The position numbers and the translations under genes were made by a program. 24,450 nucleotides of DNA from Holosporales bacterium (GTDB lineage: Bacteria; Pseudomonadota; Alphaproteobacteria; Paracaedibacterales; UBA11393), in the NCBI GenBank assembly GCA_003542655.1, contig DPKF01000163.1, positions 3,538 through 27,987 on the forward strand, in the 5' to 3' direction. Shown piece after piece: positions 1 to 6,043 of the stretch (position 1 is the first letter of the stretch; each line of letters starts with the position of its first letter). Below the pieces are notes generated by a model, which did not search any database, was not told the DNA's origin, and saw only the letters and a list, made by a program, of their open reading frames with translations.

Positions 1-327
1 ATTTACGTCGCATACCATTGCTACAGAGCTACCACTTTTGCAGCATCCATTGTCGATCAATATATTATCAATCTGGGATGAGCATAGTTCATCAGGCATA
101 ATCACAACAAAGCTCAGGTTTTTTGAAGCAAAAAACATTTTGCTTTTATTTAAAGTATCGATAAATGATTCTGGCGCTTGCTTTAAATAAACCAAGTTAA
201 GATCTGCTACAGGCACTTCTGTCATATAAGCAATAGCATTTTCATCAACGCTCAATGTTTCGGTAGAAATGCCACTAAAAAAATAGTTTTCAACTTGATG
301 ATACATTTTTATTAAAGATGATGTCAT
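1..327 (-). CDS. Partial CDS (N-terminal 109 codons), possible GNAT-type acetyltransferase
   Basis: An open frame runs from an ATG at 325-327 on the minus strand to the window edge with no stop, so the C-terminus is missing. The start is well placed: GAGG lies about 9 nt upstream, and the ATG overlaps the stop of the preceding minus-strand frame in an ATGA arrangement. The protein begins MTSSLIKMYHQVENYFFSG and continues with mixed alpha/beta character, including a hydrophobic strand near residue 80 (LSFVVIMPDEL). The overall look resembles the N-terminal half of two-part GNAT acetyltransferases, but the acetyl-CoA binding loop would lie outside the window. The reading frame is supported; the family assignment is a weak inference. 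Confidence 0.6.
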   Translation of the reverse strand, partial: MTSSLIKMYHQVENYFFSGISTETLSVDENAIAYMTEVPVADLNLVYLKQAPESFIDTLNKSKMFFASKNLSFVVIMPDELCSSQIDNILIDNGCCKSGSSVAMVCDVN

Positions 328-653
328 AATTCATCCTCAATTTCTGATAGTTTAGGTAACATCCAGCCTTCCAACAGTCCATCTTTCAGCCCTAAAACTT
401 GTTTCATTCTCTTATCATCATCTATAGGATCATCATGGATGAATACAGCAGCCGGGTTTCCTTTAAAGGGTGTATTAGTAAAAGCATCAACTTGCCAAAA
501 TTCAAATATATAAAGTCTTGCCTCTTCCCTTGTTTTAAAGGTGCAAGCATAGATTAATTCATTTTTTATAGCGTATGGTACAACTGAAATAGTCCTAAAA
601 ACTGAAGCTATCCACAGTAAAGAAAATCTCTTGTCTTTTATAGTCGTAATCAC
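324..653 (-). pseudogene. Chimeric remnant: IS3-type transposase tail fused in frame to a truncated PhzF-like N-terminus
   Basis: This 109-codon frame is a join of two unrelated pieces. Residues about 30-51 (KNELIYACTFKTREEARLYIF) match the conserved C-terminal part of IS3-family OrfB transposases, which normally continues into IEVFYNR. Residues 52 to about 80 (FWQVDAFTNTPFKGNPAAVF, then IHDD) match the start of PhzF-family isomerase-like proteins, normally around 260-300 residues long. After that the PhzF pattern is lost, and the frame ends with an unrecognised segment (LKDGLLEGWMLPKLSEIEDEL) and a stop overlapping the next ATG. The only in-frame start is a GTG without a convincing Shine-Dalgarno. 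The family matches come from motif recall; that the product is non-functional is inference. Confidence 0.6.
498..592 (-). mobile_element. Decayed fragment of an IS3-type insertion sequence (transposase C-terminal part)
   Basis: About 70 bases on minus encode KNELIYACTFKTREEARLYIF, a recognisable IS3 OrfB segment just before the final catalytic glutamate region. Just upstream another frame reads LYHTL, matching the usual FFHTLKNEL context, so a frameshift lies at about position 567. The piece stops abruptly at about 500, where PhzF-like sequence begins. No terminal inverted repeats or target duplication were found, so this is a relic rather than a complete element. Confidence 0.5.
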
Positions 654-681
654 AAAACGCCCAAATATTTAGCGATATTTT

Positions 682-1455
682 TTATATCACTTGTTCCGTC
701 TGTTTAATCTGACAAATAAGCTCACCTAGCGTCTGTTTAATCTCGGTCTCGTGCCATTCTAACCACTGATCTTTAGTAATTGAAAATTCGCTAATTCTAG
801 CAAGACCTAAGTATGTTTTTAATTTTGCCAAAATAAATTCAAGGCGAATATAAGTAAAATCAGCAGGATGTAGTCTCAACTCTGTATAGATTTTCTTTTT
901 CTGCTTTTCGAAGTTTTCTAACAAATGCTCGAGGTTCGCATGAACAGGTTTTCTTTGTAAAATAAAACTATCATCTGCTTTTGTAATACTACATTTTTTG
1001 CTTAATTCAATTGATTCTTTTGCATATTCATCAAAGCAGGAAAGTGCATCCTGAATTTTCTTATTGCTGATTTTATAGTTGTGGCTCAGTTCATTTGTTT
1101 CCGGATCTTTGAACTGCAAAGGCAAGCTATAACCAATACCTCTGGTATTACAAATTATATGATCTAGTCCAGGATGGAATTTTACTAAAAAAACCCGCAA
1201 TTCTGAAACCTTCCGATGTAGTCTTGTTTCATCCGGACAAGCAAGCTGGTTACGTTTTAAAATGTTGGTGATTGCTTCATAAGAAGCTGGCCCTGGGTGA
1301 CCTGTAAATAATGCTGATAATATTTGTGCAAAATGGGGTTTTAGCCTTGTTTCTTTATTGAATTCATCAGAAGAAATCTTAAAGACAAAAGCTTTGCTAT
1401 CTAAGAGGTAGTGGGTTCCTGTACTTGGATCATACAATTGCCTGAATGATGTCAT
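682..1455 (-). CDS. OmpR-type winged-helix DNA-binding protein without a receiver domain
   Basis: A 257-residue protein. Residues about 37-113 fit a Trans_reg_C (OmpR/PhoB) winged helix: a helix around LKPHFAQILSALF, a recognition-helix region ending in RLHRKVSELRVFL, and a closing hairpin CNTRGIGYSLPL, which is the hallmark of the wing. No N-terminal receiver domain precedes it; residues 1-36 are a short strand-rich lead. Residues about 120-257 are helical and charged and match nothing I recognise; they may sense a ligand or mediate oligomerisation. The ATG abuts the alaX stop with no gap, and GAGG near the end of alaX can serve as ribosome site, so the two are translationally coupled. It may control its own operon through the 11-bp repeats at 2272-2299 (inference). 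Confidence 0.75.
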   Translation of the reverse strand: MTSFRQLYDPSTGTHYLLDSKAFVFKISSDEFNKETRLKPHFAQILSALFTGHPGPASYEAITNILKRNQLACPDETRLHRKVSELRVFLVKFHPGLDHIICNTRGIGYSLPLQFKDPETNELSHNYKISNKKIQDALSCFDEYAKESIELSKKCSITKADDSFILQRKPVHANLEHLLENFEKQKKKIYTELRLHPADFTYIRLEFILAKLKTYLGLARISEFSITKDQWLEWHETEIKQTLGELICQIKQTEQVI

Positions 1456-2172
1456 TTATTCAACCTCATAATAGATCTTTGTCTTACTTTTTTTACTTTT
1501 GCATTTTTGTATGATAAGAGATGCAATATCTTCAACTGTGCTGACATGCGTACCACCACAAGGAACCGGTGAAAATCCTGCAATATGGCAAACCCTAAGA
1601 GTTTTGTTGTTTGGAAGCTCATAAGGCAAATCTTGTGCGATAGTAGCGACATCAACTGAATCAAGCTCTTCTGTTTTTACAGTAGGTCCACTAGCAATAC
1701 ACTCTGACACTTGTGAATTGATTTGATTAACAAAATTATCTGCATCACTAACAGTACCATCAAATTCAACATAGGCTTCTCCTGGAAACTGATGGCCTTT
1801 GATCGCTTTTAGATCGGGATTTTGTTTTTCTATTACCGCAGCGATAAGGTGTCCTGCTGTATGATATTTAGAATTAAGTACGCGTCTTTCTTTATCAATT
1901 TTTATGGTTACAGCTTCACCTGGATGAATAAGCACACCACTGGCGACGATATAATGTCTAACCTCCCCATCCACATTACGCACGTCAAATACTTCATAAC
2001 ATGTATTGGCTGTTATTATTTTTCCTTGATCTGCAGGCTGGCCACCGCCTTGAGGATAAAAGAGGCTTTGATTTAAAACTAAATACATGCCTTTAGCATC
2101 CCGCCCATGCTGGGTTACCTGCGCTGGCAATTCAAATAAATCTGCATATTCTATATACATAAGCTCTGTCAT
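1456..2172 (-). CDS. alaX: Alanyl-tRNA editing protein AlaX (trans-editing deacylase)
   Basis: AlaX proteins are free-standing relatives of the AlaRS editing domain. They hydrolyse mischarged Ser-tRNA(Ala) or Gly-tRNA(Ala) in the cytoplasm. The zinc-binding signature is complete: H104 and H108 in HTAGH, and C205 and H209 in CGGTH. The N-terminal FYPQGGGQPADQG is the usual family strand-loop. The length of 238 residues fits the medium AlaX type that keeps a short N-terminal part. I chose the ATG at 2172, which has AGGAT 9 nt upstream; the frame also extends to a TTG at 2217, which is less likely. It is the first gene of a two-gene minus-strand operon with the winged-helix gene. Confidence 0.88.
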   Translation of the reverse strand: MTELMYIEYADLFELPAQVTQHGRDAKGMYLVLNQSLFYPQGGGQPADQGKIITANTCYEVFDVRNVDGEVRHYIVASGVLIHPGEAVTIKIDKERRVLNSKYHTAGHLIAAVIEKQNPDLKAIKGHQFPGEAYVEFDGTVSDADNFVNQINSQVSECIASGPTVKTEELDSVDVATIAQDLPYELPNNKTLRVCHIAGFSPVPCGGTHVSTVEDIASLIIQKCKSKKSKTKIYYEVE

Positions 2173-2248
2173 TGTAAAAGATCCTATCTTGGTTACATAT
2201 CTTATTTTACAAGGCAAGGGATAGGATCAGTATGACTATCTTATCTCA

Positions 2249-2277
2249 ATTATAGGATATACTCAAATAAATATCCT
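2249..2277 (-). promoter_or_regulatory. Promoter of the alaX operon, probably activator-dependent
   Basis: On minus, a perfect -10 TATAAT lies at 2254-2249. Exactly 17 bp upstream the -35 position (2277-2272) reads AGGATA, which is far from TTGACA. That position is the first of three direct repeats, so the promoter looks as if it needs an activator. The predicted start near 2242 gives a leader of about 70 nt to the ATG at 2172. Confidence 0.5.
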
Positions 2278-2299
2278 GGTTATATCCTAAATTTATCCT
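2272..2299 (-). promoter_or_regulatory. Three TATCCT direct repeats at 11-bp spacing, likely activator binding site
   Basis: The hexamer TATCCT (AGGATA on minus) occurs perfectly at 2272, 2283 and 2294, one helical turn apart. An inverted copy lies at 2254-2259 and an AGGAT at 2223-2227. OmpR/PhoB-family winged-helix proteins bind head-to-tail direct repeats at about 10-11 bp spacing that overlap the -35. The repeat pattern is seen directly; the binder is inferred. Confidence 0.5.
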
Positions 2300-2346
2300 G
2301 AAGTGTAGAGCACAGCTCTCTGAAAGAGTACCCAGCATACCACTTT

Positions 2347-2499
2347 TCAAAAACGAACCTCAAAATGCCAAAATCTCAAAAACCCAGCAGTTGCAGGCAC
2401 TTTAGCGTCATTATGGGATTTAATTCGTTGTTTTAGGTTGCTACTAAAGCCAACGTAAATATTGCCATTTGATAATTCTAAAAGATAAACATAATGCAT
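2347..2499 (-). pseudogene. Truncated GIY-YIG nuclease-family gene (UPF0213-like)
   Basis: The frame from the ATG at 2499 encodes 50 residues. It opens with the family pattern: MHYVYLLELSNGNIYVGFSS, then NLKQRIKSHNDAKVPAT, giving the first tyrosine, the IYVG element and the conserved arginine helix. The pattern stops after KVPAT and a TGA follows soon. In another frame just downstream (about 2339-2355) the peptide FLKSG appears, resembling the usual C-terminal YLKSG of these proteins. That suggests an internal deletion plus frameshift. Intact members run to about 80-95 residues and need a C-terminal glutamate, absent here. The remnant lies between the alaX promoter and two GC-rich hairpins. 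Confidence 0.6.
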
Positions 2500-2508
2500 A
2501 ATTCTACA

Positions 2509-2536
2509 GTCTCACTACGCTCAGGCTTCGTGAGAC
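2509..2536. repeat. GC-rich inverted repeat 1
   Basis: Arms GTCTCAC (2509-2515) and GTGAGAC (2530-2536) are perfectly complementary around a 14-nt centre. The composition is much richer in GC than the flanks. It lies just beyond the start of the GIY-YIG remnant, with a second hairpin 17 bp further on. Confidence 0.5.
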
Positions 2537-2553
2537 ACTCCTAGTTCTACCTC

Positions 2554-2576
2554 ACTTCTGGCGTGCCGCCAGAAGT
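2554..2576. repeat. GC-rich inverted repeat 2, 10-bp perfect arms
   Basis: Arms ACTTCTGGCG (2554-2563) and CGCCAGAAGT (2567-2576) pair perfectly around the loop TGC. It lies 15 nt beyond the 3' end of tRNA-Ser. It has no T-run on either strand, so it is not a standard intrinsic terminator. It could stabilise the tRNA transcript end, or be a copy of a dispersed palindromic element. Confidence 0.6.
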
Positions 2577-2591
2577 TCGAAGAACGTAGGG

Positions 2592-2681
2592 TGGCGGAGG
2601 AGGTGGGATTCGAACCCACGGTACAGTTGCCTGCACAACAGTTTTCGAGACTGCCCCATTCAACCACTCTGGCACCCCTCC
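2592..2681 (-). tRNA. tRNA-Ser (anticodon CGA)
   Basis: The minus strand folds as a class II tRNA of 90 nt including an encoded CCA end. The acceptor arm GGAGGGG pairs with CTCCTCC with one G-U. The anticodon stem GCAGT/ACTGT encloses the loop CTCGAAA, giving anticodon CGA for UCG codons. A long variable arm (around TTGTGCAGGCAAC) follows, and the T arm contains GGTTCGAATCC. The long variable arm and the discriminator G are typical of serine tRNAs. Confidence 0.95.
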
Positions 2682-2690
2682 GAAATTAAG

Positions 2691-3227
2691 CTATTTTCCT
2701 GGCATCATACGCTTTAATGTATCATCTTTTAAAACAAAATGATGGTATAATGCTGCTAAAATATGAAGCCCTATAATAGATGCACCAATCGGTGCTACAT
2801 ATGTATGCACAGCATACGCATACTCTGCAAGGAACTTCATATTTGTTAACAACAATGGAAGCTCGTATAAACTAAATAAATTAATTGTATGGCCGCCCGC
2901 ATCTGACATAATAAAGCCACTTAAGGTCATGGATAAAATCACCAAATATAAAACAGGAACACTAACCTTAATCAGAAAATAATGTAACGCGGATATGCTA
3001 TGATCTTTAATTTTTGGTGGATGTGCTATACGTGACAAAATACGAATAAAAACCAAAATAAGCATGGTGAACCCAAACGACTTATGCATGCCATAGATTG
3101 TCCATTTTAATTCGCTAGGCGCCATATCGGTCATCAGAAAGCCAGCAACAAATAAACCAATGATCACAACAGCCATAAACCAATGTAAAAATTTTAAGCT
3201 AGCTGTATAGCCCGTTCTATAAGACAT
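2691..3227 (-). CDS. cybB: Cytochrome b561 family membrane protein
   Basis: A 178-residue integral membrane protein with four predicted helices, the usual size of bacterial b561 (CybB/YodB type). It opens with RTGYTASLKFLHWFMAVVII, in which H15 is a typical haem ligand. Further candidate ligands are the histidines in GMHKSFGF, AVHTYV and GLHILAALYHH. Such proteins bind two haems b and move electrons between quinol and periplasmic acceptors in the inner membrane. The start lies 5 bp after the tlpA-like gene, with AGGGG 11 nt upstream, so the two are probably co-transcribed. Pairing with a periplasmic thiol protein suggests a redox role at the envelope. The exact partner is unknown. Confidence 0.85.
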   Translation of the reverse strand: MSYRTGYTASLKFLHWFMAVVIIGLFVAGFLMTDMAPSELKWTIYGMHKSFGFTMLILVFIRILSRIAHPPKIKDHSISALHYFLIKVSVPVLYLVILSMTLSGFIMSDAGGHTINLFSLYELPLLLTNMKFLAEYAYAVHTYVAPIGASIIGLHILAALYHHFVLKDDTLKRMMPGK

Positions 3228-3232
3228 GAGTG

Positions 3233-3871
3233 CTATTCCCCTGCTAAAATGCGTTGAACAAGTTCAACAACATCTTTATCATCCCATGAAACCGGCCCTG
3301 TAATAAAGCCCAAAGGTTTTCCTTTTGCATTAACAAAAATTGTTGTTGGCAAACTGCTTAACTTATATCCTGATAAAATAATACTTTTTTCATCGGTTAT
3401 AATGGATAAATTATTTAATTTCTTTTGCTTATAGAACGCGTCAATATCGTCCACAGAAACTTGACCACTCATAATTGCAAAATTTTGAATATTACTTACA
3501 TTGCCTGCAAACTGATTGTAAATAGGCATTTCTTGCACACATGGTGGGCACCAAGTTGCCCACATATGAATAATCATGGGCTTGCCAATAAAATCTTTTA
3601 AAGATTTTTCTTGTGCCTGAAGCACTCCATTTTCGCCTTTTGTATAAAATTTAAACGCGGCAGAAGGAAGATCGTAACCGCTGGTAAAGGGAATATAATT
3701 TATATCAGCTAAAGACAGTGTACTAACTTGTCTTTCTTCATCGCTAAAGTAGGTAAAATTTATATAACTATAAACGTGATAACATAAGAAAATAACAAAA
3801 CCAATGAAAATACCCGTTTTTAAAGATTGTTTTTTTTCTTGAGGAGAAGGTTTAAATGTAACAACGTTCAT
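3233..3871 (-). CDS. Membrane-anchored TlpA/ResA-like thiol-disulfide oxidoreductase
   Basis: A 212-residue protein with a short cytoplasmic lead, one transmembrane segment at about 19-39 (TGIFIGFVIFLCYHVYSYI), then a thioredoxin-like domain facing the periplasm. The active site is WCPPC with cysteines 108 and 111, and a likely cis-proline lies in SSLPTTIF. The CPPC active site is typical of TlpA/ResA/CcmG proteins, which reduce cytochrome c apoproteins or copper-site cysteines. I placed the start at the ATG at 3871 because AAGGA lies 8 nt upstream; the frame extends to a TTG at 3898 without such support. It is followed directly by the cytochrome b561 gene. The substrate cannot be told from sequence. 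Confidence 0.85.
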   Translation of the reverse strand: MNVVTFKPSPQEKKQSLKTGIFIGFVIFLCYHVYSYINFTYFSDEERQVSTLSLADINYIPFTSGYDLPSAAFKFYTKGENGVLQAQEKSLKDFIGKPMIIHMWATWCPPCVQEMPIYNQFAGNVSNIQNFAIMSGQVSVDDIDAFYKQKKLNNLSIITDEKSIILSGYKLSSLPTTIFVNAKGKPLGFITGPVSWDDKDVVELVQRILAGE

Positions 3872-3980
3872 AGAATTGTTCCTTATTTCAAAATGCAAGA
3901 CATATTGATAATATCAAATTTCTAACATTATTATGGCATTCCTACCATATTATTTAAACGCTTTTAACAAAAAATAAATA

Positions 3981-4274
3981 TTAAGCATTTACAACTTGTT
4001 TTCTAATCATATTTTCTAGATTCGATACATCATCGTCATCCATATCTGGGGATTTTTTATGCATGCGAATTGCATCTTGTAAGGCTTCTGCATTAACTGT
4101 GGCTGCTGCATTTTCTTGCTGAATACGATCAAAAATCTCTTTACGCAAAACACTGGCGGTTTTTGGATAAACAATCCCAAGTTTTACTTTAGATCCCGTT
4201 ATTTCTTGCACCGTAATTTCAATATCATTATTTACTATAATTGCTTCACCAAGTTTTCTTGTTAGAAAAAGCAT
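3981..4274 (-). CDS. csrA: CsrA, post-transcriptional RNA-binding regulator
   Basis: CsrA dimers bind GGA motifs in mRNA leaders and block or activate translation. They often control motility and carbon storage. The first 55 residues are a clear match: MLFLTRKLGEAIIVNNDIEI at the start, KLGIVYPK in the middle, and VLRKEIFDRIQ with R44 at the key RNA-binding position, plus L4 and R6. Usual CsrA is about 60-70 residues; this one has 97, with an acidic and then basic tail (DMDDDDVSNLENMIRKQ). The gene diverges from flgB across 75 bp, so a shared control region and control of the flagellar transcripts are plausible (inference). AGGG lies upstream of the ATG. Confidence 0.93.
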   Translation of the reverse strand: MLFLTRKLGEAIIVNNDIEITVQEITGSKVKLGIVYPKTASVLRKEIFDRIQQENAAATVNAEALQDAIRMHKKSPDMDDDDVSNLENMIRKQVVNA

Positions 4275-4349
4275 AATTTTTCCCTGTTAATAAAAATTTA
4301 ATTAAATTAAAGCATTATGAAGTTATATGTGCAAGGAAAATAGTAAAAT

Positions 4350-4718
4350 ATGAAAATTTCCAATACTCCGCTTACAGCATTAATTCATCAACGACTCAAA
4401 TATCTTAGCAAACGTTCAGAGATTTTAACAGGAAATATTGCACGTGCAGATATTCCTGGTGCAAAACGACGAGAAATAAGACCGTTTAGAGAGCTTGCAA
4501 CCCAACAAACGATGAAGTTTTTGAACCAAGATACGCTACATGAGGAACAATGCACATTAGATATTTCTCAAAAAGATATACAAACAGAAAATAGAGAAAT
4601 AGAGCGAGAAATGGAAATTATGGAAATGAACCACAATAGTTTAAATCATCAGGCATTGCTTGATATCGTTTCAAATTTTTATAAGTTGTACAAATACGCT
4701 ATTAGCCGAAGTGGTTAA
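4350..4718 (+). CDS. flgB: Flagellar basal-body rod protein FlgB
   Basis: FlgB is a proximal rod subunit of the flagellar basal body, exported by the flagellar type III apparatus. The 122-residue length fits. The family signature near residues 30-45 reads LTGNIARADIPGAKRREI, the counterpart of NIANADTPGYKA in other FlgB proteins. The C-terminus has the usual helix with NHNSLNHQALLDIVSNFYKLYKYAI. AAGGA lies upstream of the ATG, and this GGA could also be seen by CsrA. It is the first gene of flgB-flgC-fliE, the usual order. No other flagellar genes lie in this window. Confidence 0.92.
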   Translation: MKISNTPLTALIHQRLKYLSKRSEILTGNIARADIPGAKRREIRPFRELATQQTMKFLNQDTLHEEQCTLDISQKDIQTENREIEREMEIMEMNHNSLNHQALLDIVSNFYKLYKYAISRSG

Positions 4719-4741
4719 TATTATTTTCTTAAGGAGGCTTT

Positions 4742-5227
4742 ATGGAAATACCAGGACCAATTACAAGCATGACAATGAACGCCCAACTATTAAAAGGCAC
4801 GCATGAACCAAATGCATATTTACTAAAAGGTTTGTATGTTGCAACATCAGCGATGATTGCACAAAATCTGCGCACACTTGCCATTACACAAAACATAGGT
4901 AATGCAGAGTCTAGGGCAACCAAACCAGGAGAGCAGCCCTATAAACGTAAAATTGTTATTTTTCAAGACTACTACGATTCCTCTAAAGAGGTTAATTTAG
5001 TAAGGGTTAAACGTATAGCTTATGACACTTCTCCAGCAAGGCGGGTATATAGCCCTGGTGATCCAGGTGCTGATAAGGATGGCTTTGTATTAGAATCAAA
5101 TGTACAGGCTGTTGCTGAAATGGCAGATATGCGTGATGCATCACGAAGCCACGAAGCTGCCACAAAAGCATTTGAAAAAATCATTCAGATGCTACAAAGC
5201 ACAATAGGGATATTAAAAAATGCCTAG
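4742..5227 (+). CDS. flgC: Flagellar basal-body rod protein FlgC with an N-terminal extension
   Basis: FlgC forms part of the proximal rod with FlgB, FlgF and FliE. Typical features are the N-terminal helix region (NLRTLAITQNIGNAESRATK), PYKRKIVIFQ in the middle, DPGADKDGFVLESNV, and the C-terminal MADMRDASRSHEAATKAFE helix. The product has 161 residues against about 135-140 for most FlgC. The extra residues are about 27 at the N-terminus, ahead of GLYVATSAMIAQNLR. A perfect AAGGAGG just upstream of the ATG at 4742 supports the longer start. The gene follows flgB after 23 bp and overlaps fliE by 8 bp. Confidence 0.92.
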   Translation: MEIPGPITSMTMNAQLLKGTHEPNAYLLKGLYVATSAMIAQNLRTLAITQNIGNAESRATKPGEQPYKRKIVIFQDYYDSSKEVNLVRVKRIAYDTSPARRVYSPGDPGADKDGFVLESNVQAVAEMADMRDASRSHEAATKAFEKIIQMLQSTIGILKNA

Positions 5228-5534
5228 TATGATAAAAGCCTACCAGGCTGTTCAAAATGCATCGAATACAATTCAACTAAAAGCATTGAATTCTATGCCT
5301 CAAGCAAAATCAGGCGGTGCATCTTTTGCCAGTGAGATTAAAGAACAAATGCGTAAAGCAACTGATGAATTAAAAGAAACGGATCATGCTATCAAATCTT
5401 TTACTTTGGGCGATATAGGTTCAGAAGAAATAATGCTTCATACTGCACGTCACAGTGTAGAAGCAAAGGGTAAAATCGAAGTCATACGTTCAATAGTTGA
5501 TAGCATAAACAAGATAGTCAATATAAATATGTAG
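5220..5534 (+). CDS. fliE: Flagellar hook-basal body protein FliE
   Basis: FliE is the small adaptor between the MS ring and the rod, and the first substrate of flagellar export. The 104-residue length is typical. The C-terminal part (ADELK-type helix reading KATDELKETDHAIKSFTLGD, then SEEIMLHTARHSVEAKGKIEVIRSIVDSINKI) fits the family pattern of alternating helices ending in a conserved I-x-S-I-x-N-I-like tail. The ATG lies inside the end of flgC, overlapping by 8 bp, so translation is probably coupled. Confidence 0.9.
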   Translation: MPSMIKAYQAVQNASNTIQLKALNSMPQAKSGGASFASEIKEQMRKATDELKETDHAIKSFTLGDIGSEEIMLHTARHSVEAKGKIEVIRSIVDSINKIVNINM

Positions 5535-5582
5535 AAACTAGGCATACTAATAAACCTACGACCATTATACAATGTCATATAT

Positions 5583-5825
5583 CTATGTTGCATATTTTAA
5601 TCCCGTATAAAGAATGCTGATAATTATTAATAGAAATGTTATTTCTGGGATAATATAAAAAAATGACGCAGCCTTCTCATCATTAGGAAGAAAACCGTCA
5701 TTTCTATTCCTAAACTTCTGATCGTGCAGTTTTATGGTCGTTCTGTATCTTTTTCGCGACTTATTGTTTTGAAAACTATCAATGGTATTCAAACCTAAAA
5801 TTTGTATTTTTTTTCTGAAAGACAT
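5583..5825 (-). CDS. Small hypothetical protein with a C-terminal membrane segment
   Basis: An 80-residue frame on minus, convergent with fliE. AAGG stands 6-7 nt ahead of the ATG. Residues 1-50 are strongly basic (FRKKIQIL, NNKSRKRYRTT), and residues about 53-76 form one hydrophobic segment (ASFFYIIPEITFLLIIISIL). The layout suggests a small inner-membrane protein with a positive cytoplasmic face. No family is recognised. It could be real, or a remnant in an intergenic stretch of about 500 bp. Confidence 0.4.
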   Translation of the reverse strand: MSFRKKIQILGLNTIDSFQNNKSRKRYRTTIKLHDQKFRNRNDGFLPNDEKAASFFYIIPEITFLLIIISILYTGLKYAT

Positions 5826-5932
5826 CCTGACCTTCTTTTATAAAAAATTACTTTACTTCAATATACACATCTTATTTTCAGATGCAAAGTCATTTTGAGG
5901 CAATGCAAAATATTGTTCATGGAGTAAAGGAA

Positions 5933-6043
5933 ATGCTGAAATCAGCTGTTTATAGCGCTAAAGCAGCCATTCAAAAATTTTCCGGTTTTATATTTACCCA
6001 ATTTATTTTATCACGTATCGTAAGGACATCTTTTTGTATTTGA
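5933..6043 (+). CDS. Possible small ORF (36 codons) upstream of and overlapping mutS
   Basis: The ATG at 5933 has GGAG 8 nt upstream. The frame encodes 36 residues rich in K, A, F and I (MLKSAVYSAKAAIQKFSGF at the start), with amphipathic-to-hydrophobic character. It ends at 6043, 10 bp inside the proposed TTG start of mutS, so it could couple translation into mutS. An in-frame ATG at 5882 without a ribosome site would make 53 residues. Nothing is recognisable in the peptide. Short frames like this are common by chance in AT-rich DNA. Confidence 0.28.
   Translation: MLKSAVYSAKAAIQKFSGFIFTQFILSRIVRTSFCI

Noticed and set aside
1822..2076. Plus-strand frame of 84 codons within alaX
   Set aside because: It overlaps the AlaX zinc-site region in antisense; no ribosome site of note.
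3905..3917. 13-bp palindrome TTGATAATATCAA upstream of the tlpA-like gene
   Set aside because: Short and AT-only except for one G/C pair; expected by chance at this base composition.
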